Positions 13,561-26,900 of a DNA stretch of 64,000 nt are shown one piece after another. Below the pieces are notes generated by a model, which saw only the letters and a list, made by a program, of their open reading frames with translations, made no database searches and was not told the DNA's origin. Both the position numbers and the translations under genes were made by a program. The stretch is from Echinarachnius parma (taxonomy: Eukaryota > Echinodermata > Echinoidea > Clypeasteroida > Echinarachniidae), in the NCBI GenBank assembly GCA_037951105.1, contig JBAMJV010003250.1:199001-263000 (forward strand), given 5' to 3'. Numbering within the stretch: position 1 is the stretch's first letter; the number at the start of each line of letters is the position of its first letter.

Positions 13561-15204
13561 AATATGCATATTCTCATTTAATTTTAATTTGAATATAACA
13601 ATAACAAAGAACCAATTTACTAATTTGTTACTTACTTTTAAATATGTAATACTAACTAAATATCGAATCTAACAAAGTGTAAATTAATACAGTACATGTA
13701 TATCTTTTGAAAAATCACAAAAATGCAAAAATAAGAGCATGGAAATTATTTAATTAAAGGTATTTATCTGTATATACGGGAATACAATATGTATGAGTTA
13801 TATGAAGAAAACATGCAAAAATTGTATACATGTTTCGCGGTAATAAAGGCATTGGACATTAGTATCACCGCTCCATCGACTATTTATAATAAGACTCAGA
13901 CCGTGTAAAATGGTAGGGAACAATACTAAAGCAAAGATGCGTATCAAATAATTGCAACTGTATGGCCTAATTGTGAGTCAAAATGAGCCTATTGAACAGA
14001 GAGGATAGACGACTTTAAAAGGAATAAATTAATGAATGATTCTAACAATTAACGTGGTTCATATATTATGGATATAAGGAATATATATTATGAATGAGTT
14101 ATAAAAAGTAAACATGCTTTGCTCTACATATGTTTCGAGGTAATAAGGGCATAGCCTAGGGAGTATTACCGCTCCCTCGACTATTTATGATAAGACCTAG
14201 TATAAAGGAACAACACTAAAGCGAAGTTGCATAATTGCAACTTAATGACCTTGATAGCCAAATCAGCCTATTGAACAGATAGACGACTTTAAAAGGAAAA
14301 GGAATGCAGGGAAAGGTGAAAGAATAGCAGCATCTTTGACACTAGATGGCAGACTGTTCCAGACTCTAGGCAAAACGACGAGATGGCGAATAAAAAAGAG
14401 ATTGTGTTCTAGAAGTTAGATGCTGAAATGTCAAACTGTCGATCAGGGTGTCGAGGATTCACAATAATGTTTCCAGAGAGCATTGAACAGTTACATATAC
14501 CAGATAGACATTTGAATGAAAAGTGGACTAAACTATTCATGATCGAGCATTGTATTCGTCCGATCAAAAGAACACATTCGCTGCAGTGTAAAAACATAGA
14601 TAGGCGCATAGTGAGGGGCGCACGTCACAAATTGGTGCATTGTGGGATAGAACAAGCTCGCTCGCGAATTGTGTCATTAGAATTTCAAAGCCAATTATAA
14701 GAACCCACAATCATACTTTTTTCACACAAAATTGTGTTTATTGACCTAGAATATCTGTCTTTCAATCATTAGAAGCTTGAAATCGTGTGGAATTCCACTT
14801 TAAGTGCTGGGTCATTCTTCGATAAGTGTATAGTTTTGCGTCCCGCTACTTTGGTGTCGCATAGAAAAAAAATTAAAGCTTTTTTGTTGTTATCTCTTTG
14901 TTTTGACTTACAAGTAAGTAAAAAATCAATTAATACAAAAAAAAGTAAAGTGATAACTCTTATACTTTTTTTTATATTATTTTTTTTAATGTTCCACCCC
15001 CCTCAAACTCGCATGTCACGATGGCATCATGTAAAAATATCATAATATAGCATTTCAAAAAAGATGCATATTTTTTGTCCTAATATACCTTAATAAATTC
15101 AATTTTATGAGTTGACTACGAATACCAAGATTAAATACGCACACATGCAACGATTAAAAAAAAAAAAAGAAAAAAGGAATCTGTTTTGTGTGTCCCGATG
15201 TTTT
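13561..15204. other. No gene recognised
   Basis: Two diverged direct copies of about 150 bp with GCATGGAC or GCATAGCC followed by TTACCGCTCC.TCGACTATTTAT (13850-13900 and 14150-14200) suggest an old duplication. Open frames near 14430 are unsupported. Confidence 0.5.
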
Positions 15205-16368
15205 GCGTCATCTCCGTCACGCATTTTGAGTCCGTCATCTACGGTACAAAAATATGCTAAATTTGAGTGATCGTGGTGGCAACATGTCGGGTGACTAGGT
15301 AGTAGAAAGAAGAGACACGTTTTTTCCCCGGTCTATAGGTAAGTAACATTGTTTTTTTGAGATCTTTGTCAAAAACCAGGTCCGTACCTTTATTAAGCGT
15401 CATCTCCGAACGCTTGATATTAGCTAGATAAAGATATTAGATTGAATTTCTAATCATTTGTATGAATGTGCCCGCGGAACAACTATACAACACCGTCGCT
15501 TATTTGTATTGCATACATTGCTATAAGCTATCAGCGATTTAAATGTGTCTGAATGTCATCTCCGTCACGCATCATCTCCGTCACGTTTTTTTCGTGACGG
15601 AGATGATGATTATCATCTCCGAACGATTGATATTAGCTAGATAAAGATGTTAGATTGAATTTCTAATCATTTGTATGAATGTGCCCACGGAACAACCGTA
15701 CATCACTATCGCTCATTTGTATTAAATACATTGCCATTAGCTATCGGCGCTTTAAATGTGTCTGATAGTCATCTCCGTCACGCGTCATCTCCGTCACGGC
15801 TCTTTTGTGACTGAGATGATGAGTTTTAGTTGGATTGTCAACTCGGTTAATTGACACACAATGTTGTTCAAAATTGACAAATATTCTATGACAAAGCTTA
15901 GTTTGCATGAATTTTAGATTATTATATAACATGTGATTATAATGTATTCTTAAACATGTTAAATACACGCTTCAGTCATCTCCGTCACGCTTCAGTCATC
16001 TCCGTCACGCTGAGTTCAAATGCATAAATTTCAACAAAGATTAAACTCTGGTAAAAAATATTTGTATTGGTATTTTTAGCGATCTATTTACTCATAATCA
16101 TGTACCTCTCTTCATCCTAATTTCCTGAGAAAATTTCATCACACTGATTGAAAGCAAAACTATTTGGCAAAATTCACTATTTATTCAGCAAGGCAAGTAT
16201 AAATGGTGGCTCTAGAGGGAAAAATGTGATTATGGTTGACCAATGTTTTTTTTTTCTTTTCTCAGTCACCCTTTCTTTCCAAACAAAGATTGAATAAGAA
16301 GTGAATTATGTTCTTCAGATAAAATGCGACGATCTAGTTGTGCAAAAATGTTGTGACGGAGATGACGC
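15205..16368. mobile_element. Element built on a 16-bp motif (GTCATCTCCGTCACGC)
   Basis: GCGTCATCTCCGTCAC starts at 15205 and its inverse ends at 16368, forming terminal repeats. Between them the motif or its inverse recurs about ten times (for example near 15554, 15571, 15590, 15770, 15786, 15974, 15993). A block of about 205 bp is tandemly duplicated (15398-15600 and 15615-15815). No ORF of note. Confidence 0.75.
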
Positions 16369-17207
16369 ATTAACAGTGTACATGTTAATAAAACCCCCCA
16401 AAATATTACATAGCCCCATTAAAGATCGCGCCAAACAATATTTCCCTAATCTACAGATGTTAACATATATTAAACGCACAGAAAGAAAGTGGAGAAACAG
16501 TTTTGATTTTCACGACCTCACGATGGTCGAAAATATACACTTATCGAAGAATGACCCACATGCTCACACAACAAAAGGTACTTTTTAAAATGCGTATTCA
16601 TGATTTTATCATTGGAGTCATTATAAAGTGTTTATTAAAGTTAATGTGTTTTTATAAAAAGAGATCGATTACCGGCCGTGGTTTTAAACTGCAGTGCAAA
16701 TAGTACCATATTTGTATAGTTTATTATTCTTATTTGTGATTATGTTGAAAATATCATATCTGTTGAAGTATTGGTGTTTTTAGATGTACTATTATTTTCC
16801 AACTTTGAAATATAATAAAGCACTCCTAGCCTAAGCTAAATCTTTATCTTCTTTAACACTGTGGCGTCTAAATCCATATGGCGTCTAAATCCATATTGCG
16901 CTCTAAATTCCGATCACGGGAAAACTGTTCAATGGAGAAAATCACGCATATGTTTGAATGCACCATGAGCGGCATTAATTTATACGATAATACGCTCATA
17001 GAAAAGACTCAGAGCACAAGCGATTACTGTATGCAGGATCCAATGCGCGCGCGCACAGCGTCGCGGAGAGGCGCTTGGCAACTAGCATAACAAATATTGC
17101 CTATGATATGTTCCGTGTTCCATTACATTATGTTTTGCTTCATTTTATGAGTTAACACATTTGTAGTTTATATTGAGAAACATGTATTTCTCTTGTTGTC
17201 TACCAAG

Positions 17208-17958
17208 CTTGTCCGTCTGTCAGTGGCTAACTGTAGTCGGTACACCACGTGTGATGAGTGTATCGGACCAGACGGGGCACAAGATGGCGACCCGTACTGC
17301 GGCTGGTGCACGCTGGAAGATAGGTACGAGGAATATCCGATTGTGTTCAATAATTTTACATTTCATTACATTTAAGATTAGATTCAATAAACCCGTTCAC
17401 TGCTAGGTTTTGAAATCCTCATCTAGAGTTCATACAGGGCCCACCAGATTTCGTAGGCAATGGTTTTAATTTAATTATTTTACCCACTGCCGTCAGTACA
17501 CAATCAAGTATGTTGAAACAATAATTCATAATTGTAATTTTGGTATAAAATAATGTTGCAACATTCATTCATTGCCCTTTTTAATGTAAATTCTGACTAT
17601 TATAATAATGTTCTCTATTCACTAAAGGTGCATAGAAAAATTACGCTATTGTAATTGTGGTCGTACACATAATGTGTTAGCTGCCGTACAGTTCAGAATA
17701 GTGTATGAGCAAAACTAGCACCTCTGTTGGCTTGCCACTCAATTTTCTTTTTTCCCTTTTTATCACTATTGCAAATTCTAAAATTTTCACTACTGTTCTC
17801 TGTCCATGCACCACAGATGCACAAGGTACCGCGACTGTGGTCGTATGGACGAACCTATGTTTGGTTGGTTGCCATACAGTGCAGAGCGGCAGCGGTGCAT
17901 CAACCTAACAGGTATATGTATGGCATTCAATGTTCCTGCATCCACCACTTCGCAACAG
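17208..17958 (+). CDS. PSI domain, copy 1 (exons 17208-17323 and 17817-17958)
   Basis: The first exon (phase 0 in, 2 out) encodes NCSRYTTCDECI and then DPYCGWC, the hallmark of plexin/semaphorin PSI domains. The second (phase 2 in, 0 out) encodes RCTRYRDC, a WL pair and the last cysteine. Together they give eight cysteines in PSI spacing. The acceptor at 17206-17207 follows a pyrimidine-rich tract, and the donors are GTACGA and GTCAGT. A donor-like GTATAT inside the second exon (after codon ACA) would give phase 1 and meets a stop in the next exon, so the later donor is preferred. In plexins and MET this small domain lies between the Sema propeller and the IPT repeats and orients the ectodomain. 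Confidence 0.8.
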
Positions 17959-20900
17959 GTCAGTCCATGCTTTGTTTCATCTTCCTCACAAAAATCCCAA
18001 CATTCATACATATCGGGTAAGAGTGAGAGAGCATTAAGTCGATTTGTTGTTAAGTTAAATGTTGCATTTTGCATACCTCTATTTGATGTCAAATTGTCTG
18101 ATATCAGGTATTTCTAATTTTGGGAATATTCATTACACAGAAATTTGCTAAATAAGCTTAATACGAGACTCCCAAGCTTCTTGCATGATTATCTCTTGAA
18201 GTACATGTACAAATATTCACTTAACGCCCTTCTGTCTCCCAACCAATATCTTATCAATGTTGAGAGTTTGTGTTTTTGGATATGTAGACCTACATACTAT
18301 ATTTTATTTTGTATTTGTATCAATGTTATCTATTTTTATGTTTTTTGTTTTGTTAAACAATGTTAAATGTCACATTCTATCGTTTGGTATTCTAATGGCG
18401 TCTAAATCCATATTGCGCTCTAAATTCCGATCACGGGAAAACTGTTCAATGGAGAAAATCACGCATATGTTTGAATGCACCATGAGCGGCATTAATTTAT
18501 ACGATAATACGCTCATAGAAAAGACTCAGAGCACAAGCGATTACTGTATGCAGATCCAATGCGCGCGCGCACAGCGTAGCGGAGAGGCGCTTGGCAACTA
18601 GCATAACAAATATTGCCTATGATATGTTCCCTGTTCCATTACATTATGTTTTGCTTCATTTTATGAGTTAACACATTTGTAGTTTATATTGAGAAACATG
18701 TATTTCTCTTTTTGTCTACCAAGCTTGTCCGTCTGTCAGTGGCTAACTGTAGTCGGTACACCACGTGTGATGAGTGTATCGGACCAGACGGGGCACAAGA
18801 TGGCGACCCGTACTGCGGCTGGTGCACGCTGGAAGATAGGTACGAGGAATATCCGATTGTGTTCAATAATTTTACATTTCATTACATTTAAGATTAGATT
18901 CAATAAACCCGTTCACTGCTAGGTTTTGAAATCCTCATCTAGAGTTCATACAGGGCCCACCAGATTTCGTAGGCAATGGTTTAATTTAATTATTTTACCC
19001 ACTGCCGTCAGTACACAATCAAGTATGTTGAAACAATAATTCATAATTGTAATTTTGGTATAAAATAATGTTGCAACATTCATTCATTGCCCTTTTTAAT
19101 GTAAATTCTGACTATTATAATAATGTTCTCTATTCACTAAAGGTGCATAGAAAAATTACGCTATTGTAATTGTGGTCGTACACATAATGTGTTAGCTGCC
19201 GTACAGTTCAGAATAGTGTATGAGCAAAACTAGCACCTCTGTTGGCTTGCCACTCAATTTTCTTTTTTCCCTTTTTATCACTATTGCAAATTCTAAAATT
19301 TTCACTACTGTTCTCTGTCCATGCACCACAGATGCACAAGGTACCGCGACTGTGGTCGTATGGACGAACCTATGTTTGGTTGGTTGCCATACAGTGCAGA
19401 GCGGCAGCGGTGCATCAACCTAACGGGTATATGTATGGCATTCAATGTTCCTGCATCCACCCCTTCGCAACAGGTCAGTCCATGCTTTGTTTCATCTTCC
19501 TCACAAAAATCCCAACATTCATACATATCGGGTAAGAGTGAGAGAGCATTAAGTCGATTTGTTGTTAAGTTAAATGTTGCATTTTGCATACCTCTATTTG
19601 ATGTCAAATTGTTTGATATCAGGTATTTCTAATTTTGGGAATATTCATTACACAGAAATTTGCTAAATAAGCTTAATACGAGACTCCCAAGCTCTTGCAT
19701 GATTATCTCTTGAAGTACATGTACAAATATTCACTTAACGCCCTTCTGTCTCCCAACCAATATCTTATCAATGTTGAGAGTTTGTGTTTCTGGATATGTA
19801 GGTCTACATACTATATTTTATTTTGTATTTGTAACAATGTTATCTATTTTTATGTTTTTTGTTTTGTTAAACAATGTTAAATGTCACATTCTATCGTTTG
19901 GTATTCAGCTTTGTTACCATTGACAACTTGATAGTCAGCACATTGCACAGCAAGCAGTTTTGTTGTTTATGTATGTAAACTATTCAAAATATGTCTTTAT
20001 GCCATATGTCACTGGATGCAGTGATAGCTGATCAGTTTCATTCTAAATGCAAATGCATATCAGTCACATAATATCGCCATATAGACGTATATTAATATTA
20101 TTCACATTTTAATAGGTATTTAGACAAATACGTACAATGAAAAGATGTTAACTTCATTATACGCAGATCTCCACGAGCCAGTTCCCTGCGCTGAACGAGG
20201 GGGCAAGTTATAGTACCATCCCATCCCCGGGAGATATCCCTGCCATACCATGCATACCAGCAGGCCAATGTGAGTACTTTAACCCCTTGCGTACGGGGAC
20301 ATTGTAGTCTATGTACGAAGTATATGTTGATTTCAGAATCACGAAGGGAACGGGTTAATACTGACTTATCTAGGTATTGGTATTTCAGCTCTTTCTGAAC
20401 CAAATTTGATAAAATCAAGTTTGTTCAGTCACTAAAATGGTATGCGCTTTTAAATTTGAGAGTCAGTTTTTCATTATCTCAAAACATTTGTTATTTCTCT
20501 TTAAACATTTTGTGGGTCAAACACACTTTATTTGCACAATGCAAATTGTTATGTTTTGTTTACTTTAACCATGCTTATATTTAACCTAAGTCTGATAACT
20601 TTACTTTGCTAATGACCAAGTGCTATTTCAATAACAAACTCAGTGTACTATTCATATCCTTATCATTTTGTTTCCGACTTGATTTCGTTGTAATAATGTA
20701 TTTACTAAAGGGATCTAGTTAATTTGTTGACATGTGCACAAGTGTTGAGTAGTTGATACAATGTACATGTATATGTTGTTATATGATATGTCCATTGGGT
20801 GTCGTGTGAAAATTTCAAGTTAAATGGACGTTGGCCGAGTAATGAGCGAAAATGCAAAGTGGTTTTCACCAACTCATTGCACTCACTTTGTACATGGTTT

Positions 20901-23900
20901 TCGCGGTCCAGTGGAATTTTAACCTCTGAACACTATTGTTAATATACAGGGTGGGCCAAAAAAAAAACGGAACGGGGCACTTCCAAATATATAGTACCAA
21001 ACTATTTATGTCCATCAGATAGGGTGTCTTTTCCAATGAAAAACGATACCAAGAACAGTAATTTTGGACGTGTAGTTTTTGTTTTAGGACGCTGTGAGTG
21101 AGACCATGTCAGGTGCCAATTTTTGTCAATTTTTACCTATTCATGGCCAGTAAAACCGCACTCACTGCCCGTAATACCATGCCCATTATCTCGGAACACG
21201 GCGTAATACCATGCCCATTATCTCGGAACACGGCTGAGTGCACACTGTCAATGGCGCGCTAAGTATACGGTATGAAAGGTGGTGCGTGCGGTTTTACTGG
21301 CCCTGACTAGGTAGAAATTGACAAAAAACGGAACCTGACATCATGTCACTAACAGCGCCCTAGAACAAAAACTACTCAACCAAAATCACTGTTCTTGGTA
21401 TCATTTTTCATTGGAAAGGACACCCTATCCATTGGACATAATATTTGTGTTGCTGTATTTTGGGAAGTGCCCCGTTCCGTTTTTTTTGGGGCCACCCTGT
21501 ATTGTTTAATAACAAAAGAGATATTTGAAAAACCAAAACCGTTCCAATGATTTTATTGTTAATACGAATACAACAAGGTTTTAGGGAACCGGTATAATTA
21601 CGATCGGATTTTGAGGATTTGTTCAATGTTACTATATGTTAATAGACGGGGAAATACAGTAGACAACAACACATTCATACAAATGGGTGGTTGGAGGCTT
21701 TGTTTGACCTCAACTGTATTAAAGGGAATTGTGTTCTTATACAATAAACTTTGAACTTGCTGAATGGTTTATTAGAAACGGTTAATGATGAGGGAATGTT
21801 TTATGCCCGTTATTAAAACTATACATATCGGGCTACGCTAATAAACTGTAAAAATATGCTGTATTTGTGTTCATATTTCAATGCAAAATACATACATTGG
21901 CCTACTTTGAAATGACTCTCAAATACTGTAATTATATTATTAGCATACCATCATATTGTATTATTATATTATATCGTTATAATTTATCAATAATATGCCA
22001 TCTTGTTTTTAAAAAGTTCGGTTCACCTTTATGCAGATGACACCGTAAAATTTGTTCAGATAAAGACCCTTGTAATATTAAAATTATTTTGGATCTTGGA
22101 TTGCATAAGTTATATTGTTTGATTAATTGTAATAAGTTTCAAATAAATTGACCTATGAGTTTCATTATACTTATAGGCATTACATTTAATGTGTAATAGG
22201 CACAGTAGGTTGAACTTAAGAGTGGACAACTATAAAATTGCTCAAGTGGACAAATCTACACATAATTCGATATTTGTACTGATTGTAAACTAAAATGGAA
22301 TGAACACATTAATCAATTATGTAAAAGATTTGACAAATATAAGTTTATAAGGAAGAATGAGTAATTATTTGAATAAGAATGGTGTAAAACTTAAATATAA
22401 TGCGGCATGTATGCCACATTTTGATAATGGTGATGTGTTATGGCATTTGGCACTATAATACTAAGTAGACATATTACAAAATTAGAAAACAGGGCTGAAA
22501 TAATTATTCTTAAAATCAAATAATCTGAACATAAACAAATAAGTGAAATTCATGATAATTCAAATTGGGAAACAAATTGGGAAAGTGATTCTAATGCCCC
22601 TGTGACACTTCTCCGACTTCATGAATCGGCATGGTTTCCGACTTGACCGAAACCATGCGGGACGGTTGCGTGGCCCGTATCGTCACGTCATGTTTCCGCC
22701 CTGTTTCCGACACATTTCGGCACTCTTCACGCATTGTCCCGTCATGTTTACACCACCTTTCCGAATTCGTCGTTTTGGTCATTGTTCTACGATACTTCTT
22801 TCAACTGGTCACCGTTGATCGGTCACAGTGTAGCAATCATTCACATAAATGACCATGCAGGTATATAAATGGGCACATCATTTCATATGATCTCCAGATG
22901 AATTATAACCACCTTTTATTGATGTCGTGTCCATTAATACCTATTGTTCAGCGGGAGATTAATGAATAGATTACCCCATTCCCGTGAGCAGTATATCAAT
23001 TACAAATCGACGCCCATTTTATAGCGTACCCAGGATTTGAAGGGGGGGGGGGGTTATTTCGTCGGTAAACATTTCGAAGGCCGAGGCCGAGACCGAGAAG
23101 AAGAATACCTCGGGTTATTTTGTTGTTGTTGTTGCTTGTTTTAGTTGTTCGTTTGTTTGTTTGTTTGTTTGTTTGTGTGTTTTTTTGTTATTGTTGGGGG
23201 GGGGGGGGGGGGGGGGAGTAATCGCCCGGGGTTAATAGTCACTTAAAGGGACTTAGTAACATTGTCTAAATCCTCAAAATAAATTTTCGTTCTAGCGGTT
23301 CCCTCATAACTTGTTGTATTCGTTTTAACAATAAAATCATGGGACAGGTTTCGGTTTTTCAAATTTCCCTTTCATTACAAAGATATGTACGATTGAAGTA
23401 TTCAGATAAGAAAAACTCCGGGCGAGTTTTTCATCCCTGTACAAAGTGAATGCAGTGAGTGAGTGAATATCACCCAATATCACTTTGCATTTTCGCTCAT
23501 TACTTGGCCATGCAATGTCCATTTGACTTGAAATTTTCACACAATACCCTGTGGACATATGAGATAACAACACTATACATTGCATCAACCCTTCATCACT
23601 TTTTGCACATGTGAACAAAGTTACTAGATCCCTTTAACCGTTAAAGGGATCTAGTAACTTTGTTGACATGTGCAAAAAGTGATAGTTGGTTGATATAATG
23701 TATATTGTTGTTATCTATTATGTCCACAGGGTATTGTGTGAAAATGTCAAGTCAAATGGATGCCAAATGGCCGAGTAATGAGCAAAAATGCAAAGTGATA
23801 TTCACTAACTCACAGCACTCAGCAACTCAAATCCACCGTGTTTTTTCGGCAATGCATAGGATTTATAAATACATGTCATTAAATAAAAAGTTGGGCCTAA

Positions 23901-26900
23901 ACAATAATTCTTATTAATCGCATGTATTTATGAATATTTCCGCTGTTTCTGATCCGGTTTTGATCAAATTGTTTATTCTGTCTTTTAAATATGTGCCTTT
24001 TTTTCAAATATAACACATGAGTTGTGATTACCTTTAAGAAAACAAGGATTTAGAGCGCCCTAAAATCAGAACTGTACTATCTATGTAATATTTGTTTCAT
24101 TTAAACTTGGCCAAAAATAATCATGTCTTCGTTTCTTGATCAAGTACTGCGAGTGCGTAAACTATTCGGGAACCATGCCGAAACCATTCCGAAACTGTGC
24201 GGAATCATGTCGGAATCTTTTCGGAAACTGTGCGGAACCTTGTCGTGAACCAGGCGGGCCACAATGCCGATGATCCGCCTTGTCAAGGCTAGTTTCGGCA
24301 TAGTTTCGGTATTGTTTCGGCACTCTTCCCGACAAATTTAGTCGTGAACTAGTTGGAAGCAAATCTTGAACATTTTCAAGATTTCGTTCCGCCTTTTGCC
24401 CCTGTGACACTTCTCCGACTTCATGATTCGGCATGGTTTCCGACTTGACCGAAACCATGCGGGAAGGAAGCGGGACACTTGACCGAAACCAGTCGGGAGG
24501 ATGCGGAAAGGCGGAACGAAATCTTGAAAATGTTCAAGATTTGCTTCCGACTAGTTCACGACTAAATTTGTCGGGAACAGTGCCGAAACAATACCGAAAC
24601 TATGCCGAAACTAGCCTTGACAAGGCGGATCATCGGCATTGTGGCCCGCCTGGTTCACGACAAGGTTCCGCACAGTTTCCGACAAGATTCCGACATGATT
24701 CCGCACAGTTTCGGAATGGTTTCGGCATGGTTCCCGAATAGTTTACGCACTCGCAGTACTTGATCAAGAAACGAAGACATGATTATTTTTGGCCAAGTTT
24801 AAATGAAACAAATATTACATAGATAGTACAGTTCTGATTTTAGGGCGCTCTAAATCCTTGTTTTCTTAAAGGTAATCACAACTCATGTGTTATATTTGAA
24901 AAAAGGCACATATTTAAAAGATTTAAAAGAATAAATAATTTGATCAAAACCGGATCAGAAACAGCGGAAATATTCATAAATATATGCGATTAATAAGAAT
25001 TATTGTTTAGGCCCAACTTTTATTTAATGACATGTATTTATAAATCCTATGCATTGCTGAAAAAAGACGGTGGATTTGAGTTGCTGAGTGCTGTGAGTTA
25101 GTGAATATCACTTTGCATTTTTGCTCATTACTCGGCCATTTGGCATCCATTTGACTTGAAATTTTCACACAATACCCTGTGGACATAATAGATAACAACA
25201 ATATACATTATATCAACCAATCATCACTTTTTGCACATGTCAACAAAGTTATTAGATCCCTTTAACGGTTATGTGACTATTAACCCCGGGCGATTACTCC
25301 CCCCCCCCCCCCCCCCCCCCCCCCCCAACAACAAAAAAAACACACAAATAAACAAACAAACAAACAAACGAACAACCAAAACAAGCAACAACAAAAAAAA
25401 AATAACCCGAGGTATTCTTCTTCTCGGTCTCGGCCTCGGCCTCGGAAATGTTTACCGACGAAATAACACCCCCCCTTCAAATCCTGGGTACGCTATAAAA
25501 TGGGCGTCGATTTGTAATTGATATATATACTGCTCACGGGAATGGGTTAATCTATTCATTAATCCCCCGCTGAACAATAGGTATTAATGGACACGACATC
25601 AATAAAAGGTGGTCATAATTCATCTGGAGATCATATGAAATGATGTGCCCTTTTATATACCTGCATGGTCATTTATGTGAATGATTGCTACACTGTGACC
25701 GATCAACGGTGACCAGTTGAAAGAAGTATCGTAGAACAATGACCAAAACGACGAATGCAGAAAGGTGGCGTAAACATGACGGGACAATGCGTGAAGAGTG
25801 CCGAAATTTGTCGGAAACAGGGCGGAAACATGACGTGACCATACGGGCCACGCAACCGTACCGCATGGTTTCGGTCAAGTCGGAAACCATGCCGATTCAT
25901 GAAGTCGGAGAAGTGTCACAGGGGCATTTCCGCATCCTCCCGACTGGTTTCGGTCAAGTGTCCCGCTTCATTCCCGCATGGTTTCGATCAGGTCGGAAAC
26001 CATGCAGAATCATGAAGTCGGAGAAGTGTCACAGGGGCATAAGACTATAAACTATGCCCTTAGAAGTACTAATTTAATTTGTCCAGAACCGAAAACACAG
26101 AACTGTATACGTACTTTGTTCAGTTTTATCGCCGAAGTAAAATGTCTAAAGGATTATCTATGCATAGAGAAATGTGATAAATTATTTAATAACACCCATG
26201 TATTATTGTAAATAAAACCATTATTATTTGTTATATTATACCCTGAAGGACTTGGGAAGGAGTACGTGGTGGAGGGAGGGGGGGGGGGGGGGGATGGGGT
26301 GGGTTTGACATAAGGAGTGGTGAGGAGAGGGCGGGACCGATAAGTAGGGGGGATGGAGGGGGATGGGTGCCGTGGTTTTGCTTTTTAACCCCATGGAAAA
26401 ACAGGACCATTCTGAAAATAGTCATGAAATGTGGTTTCAAACCGCTTGTCTATACAAAAAGCCATGCATCTGTGATTTTAATATAGCACCTCATACTAAT
26501 AAGATGCTTTATCTATTTATTAAAGGGATCTAGTAGCTTTTCAAAAAGTGCTGAGTGGTTCATACAATAATATATTGTTGTTATCTGATATGTCCACTAG
26601 GTGTTGTGTGAACATTTCAAGTTAAATGGACTTTATATGGCCAAGTAATGAGCAGAAATGCAAAGTGACATTCACTAACTCATTGCATTCTCTTTGTACA
26701 CGGTTCTGACGATCCGTTATTTTGACCTCTGAACACTTTTAATCGTAAATATCTTTTTAACGAAAGGGAAATTTGAAAAACCAACACCTGTCCCATGCTT
26801 TGTTTGTTCATACGAGCACAACAAGGTATGAGAGAACCGCTATAATTCCAATTGGAATTTGAGGATTTTGACAATGTTACTAAAGTCTCTTTAATACAAT

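Larger units (their letters stand above)
16878..19908 (+). repeat. 1.5-kb tandem duplication carrying the PSI exons
   Basis: Copy 1 runs from about 16878 to 18394 and copy 2 from 18395 to about 19908. They share introns as well as exons and differ by a handful of substitutions and 1-bp indels, which points to a recent event. A 17-bp direct repeat (GGCGTCTAAATCCATAT) occurs at 16863 and 16880 and again at the junction near 18396, so the breakpoint may have used this microhomology. Confidence 0.92.

Noticed and set aside
16301-16700. Open frames near 16.3-16.7 kb as a possible upstream exon of the receptor
   Set aside because: No Sema-like motif, no phase-0 donor joining to 17208, and the start overlaps the end of a repeat element.
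16878-17090. Open frame at the start of each tandem copy
   Set aside because: Present in both copies only because of the duplication; no splice donor in a fitting phase and no cysteine pattern of an extracellular domain.
24162-24741. Two similar 100-codon frames on opposite strands
   Set aside because: They are the mirrored arms of the palindromic element; the protein is the translation of CGGAAAC/TTCCGAC repeats.
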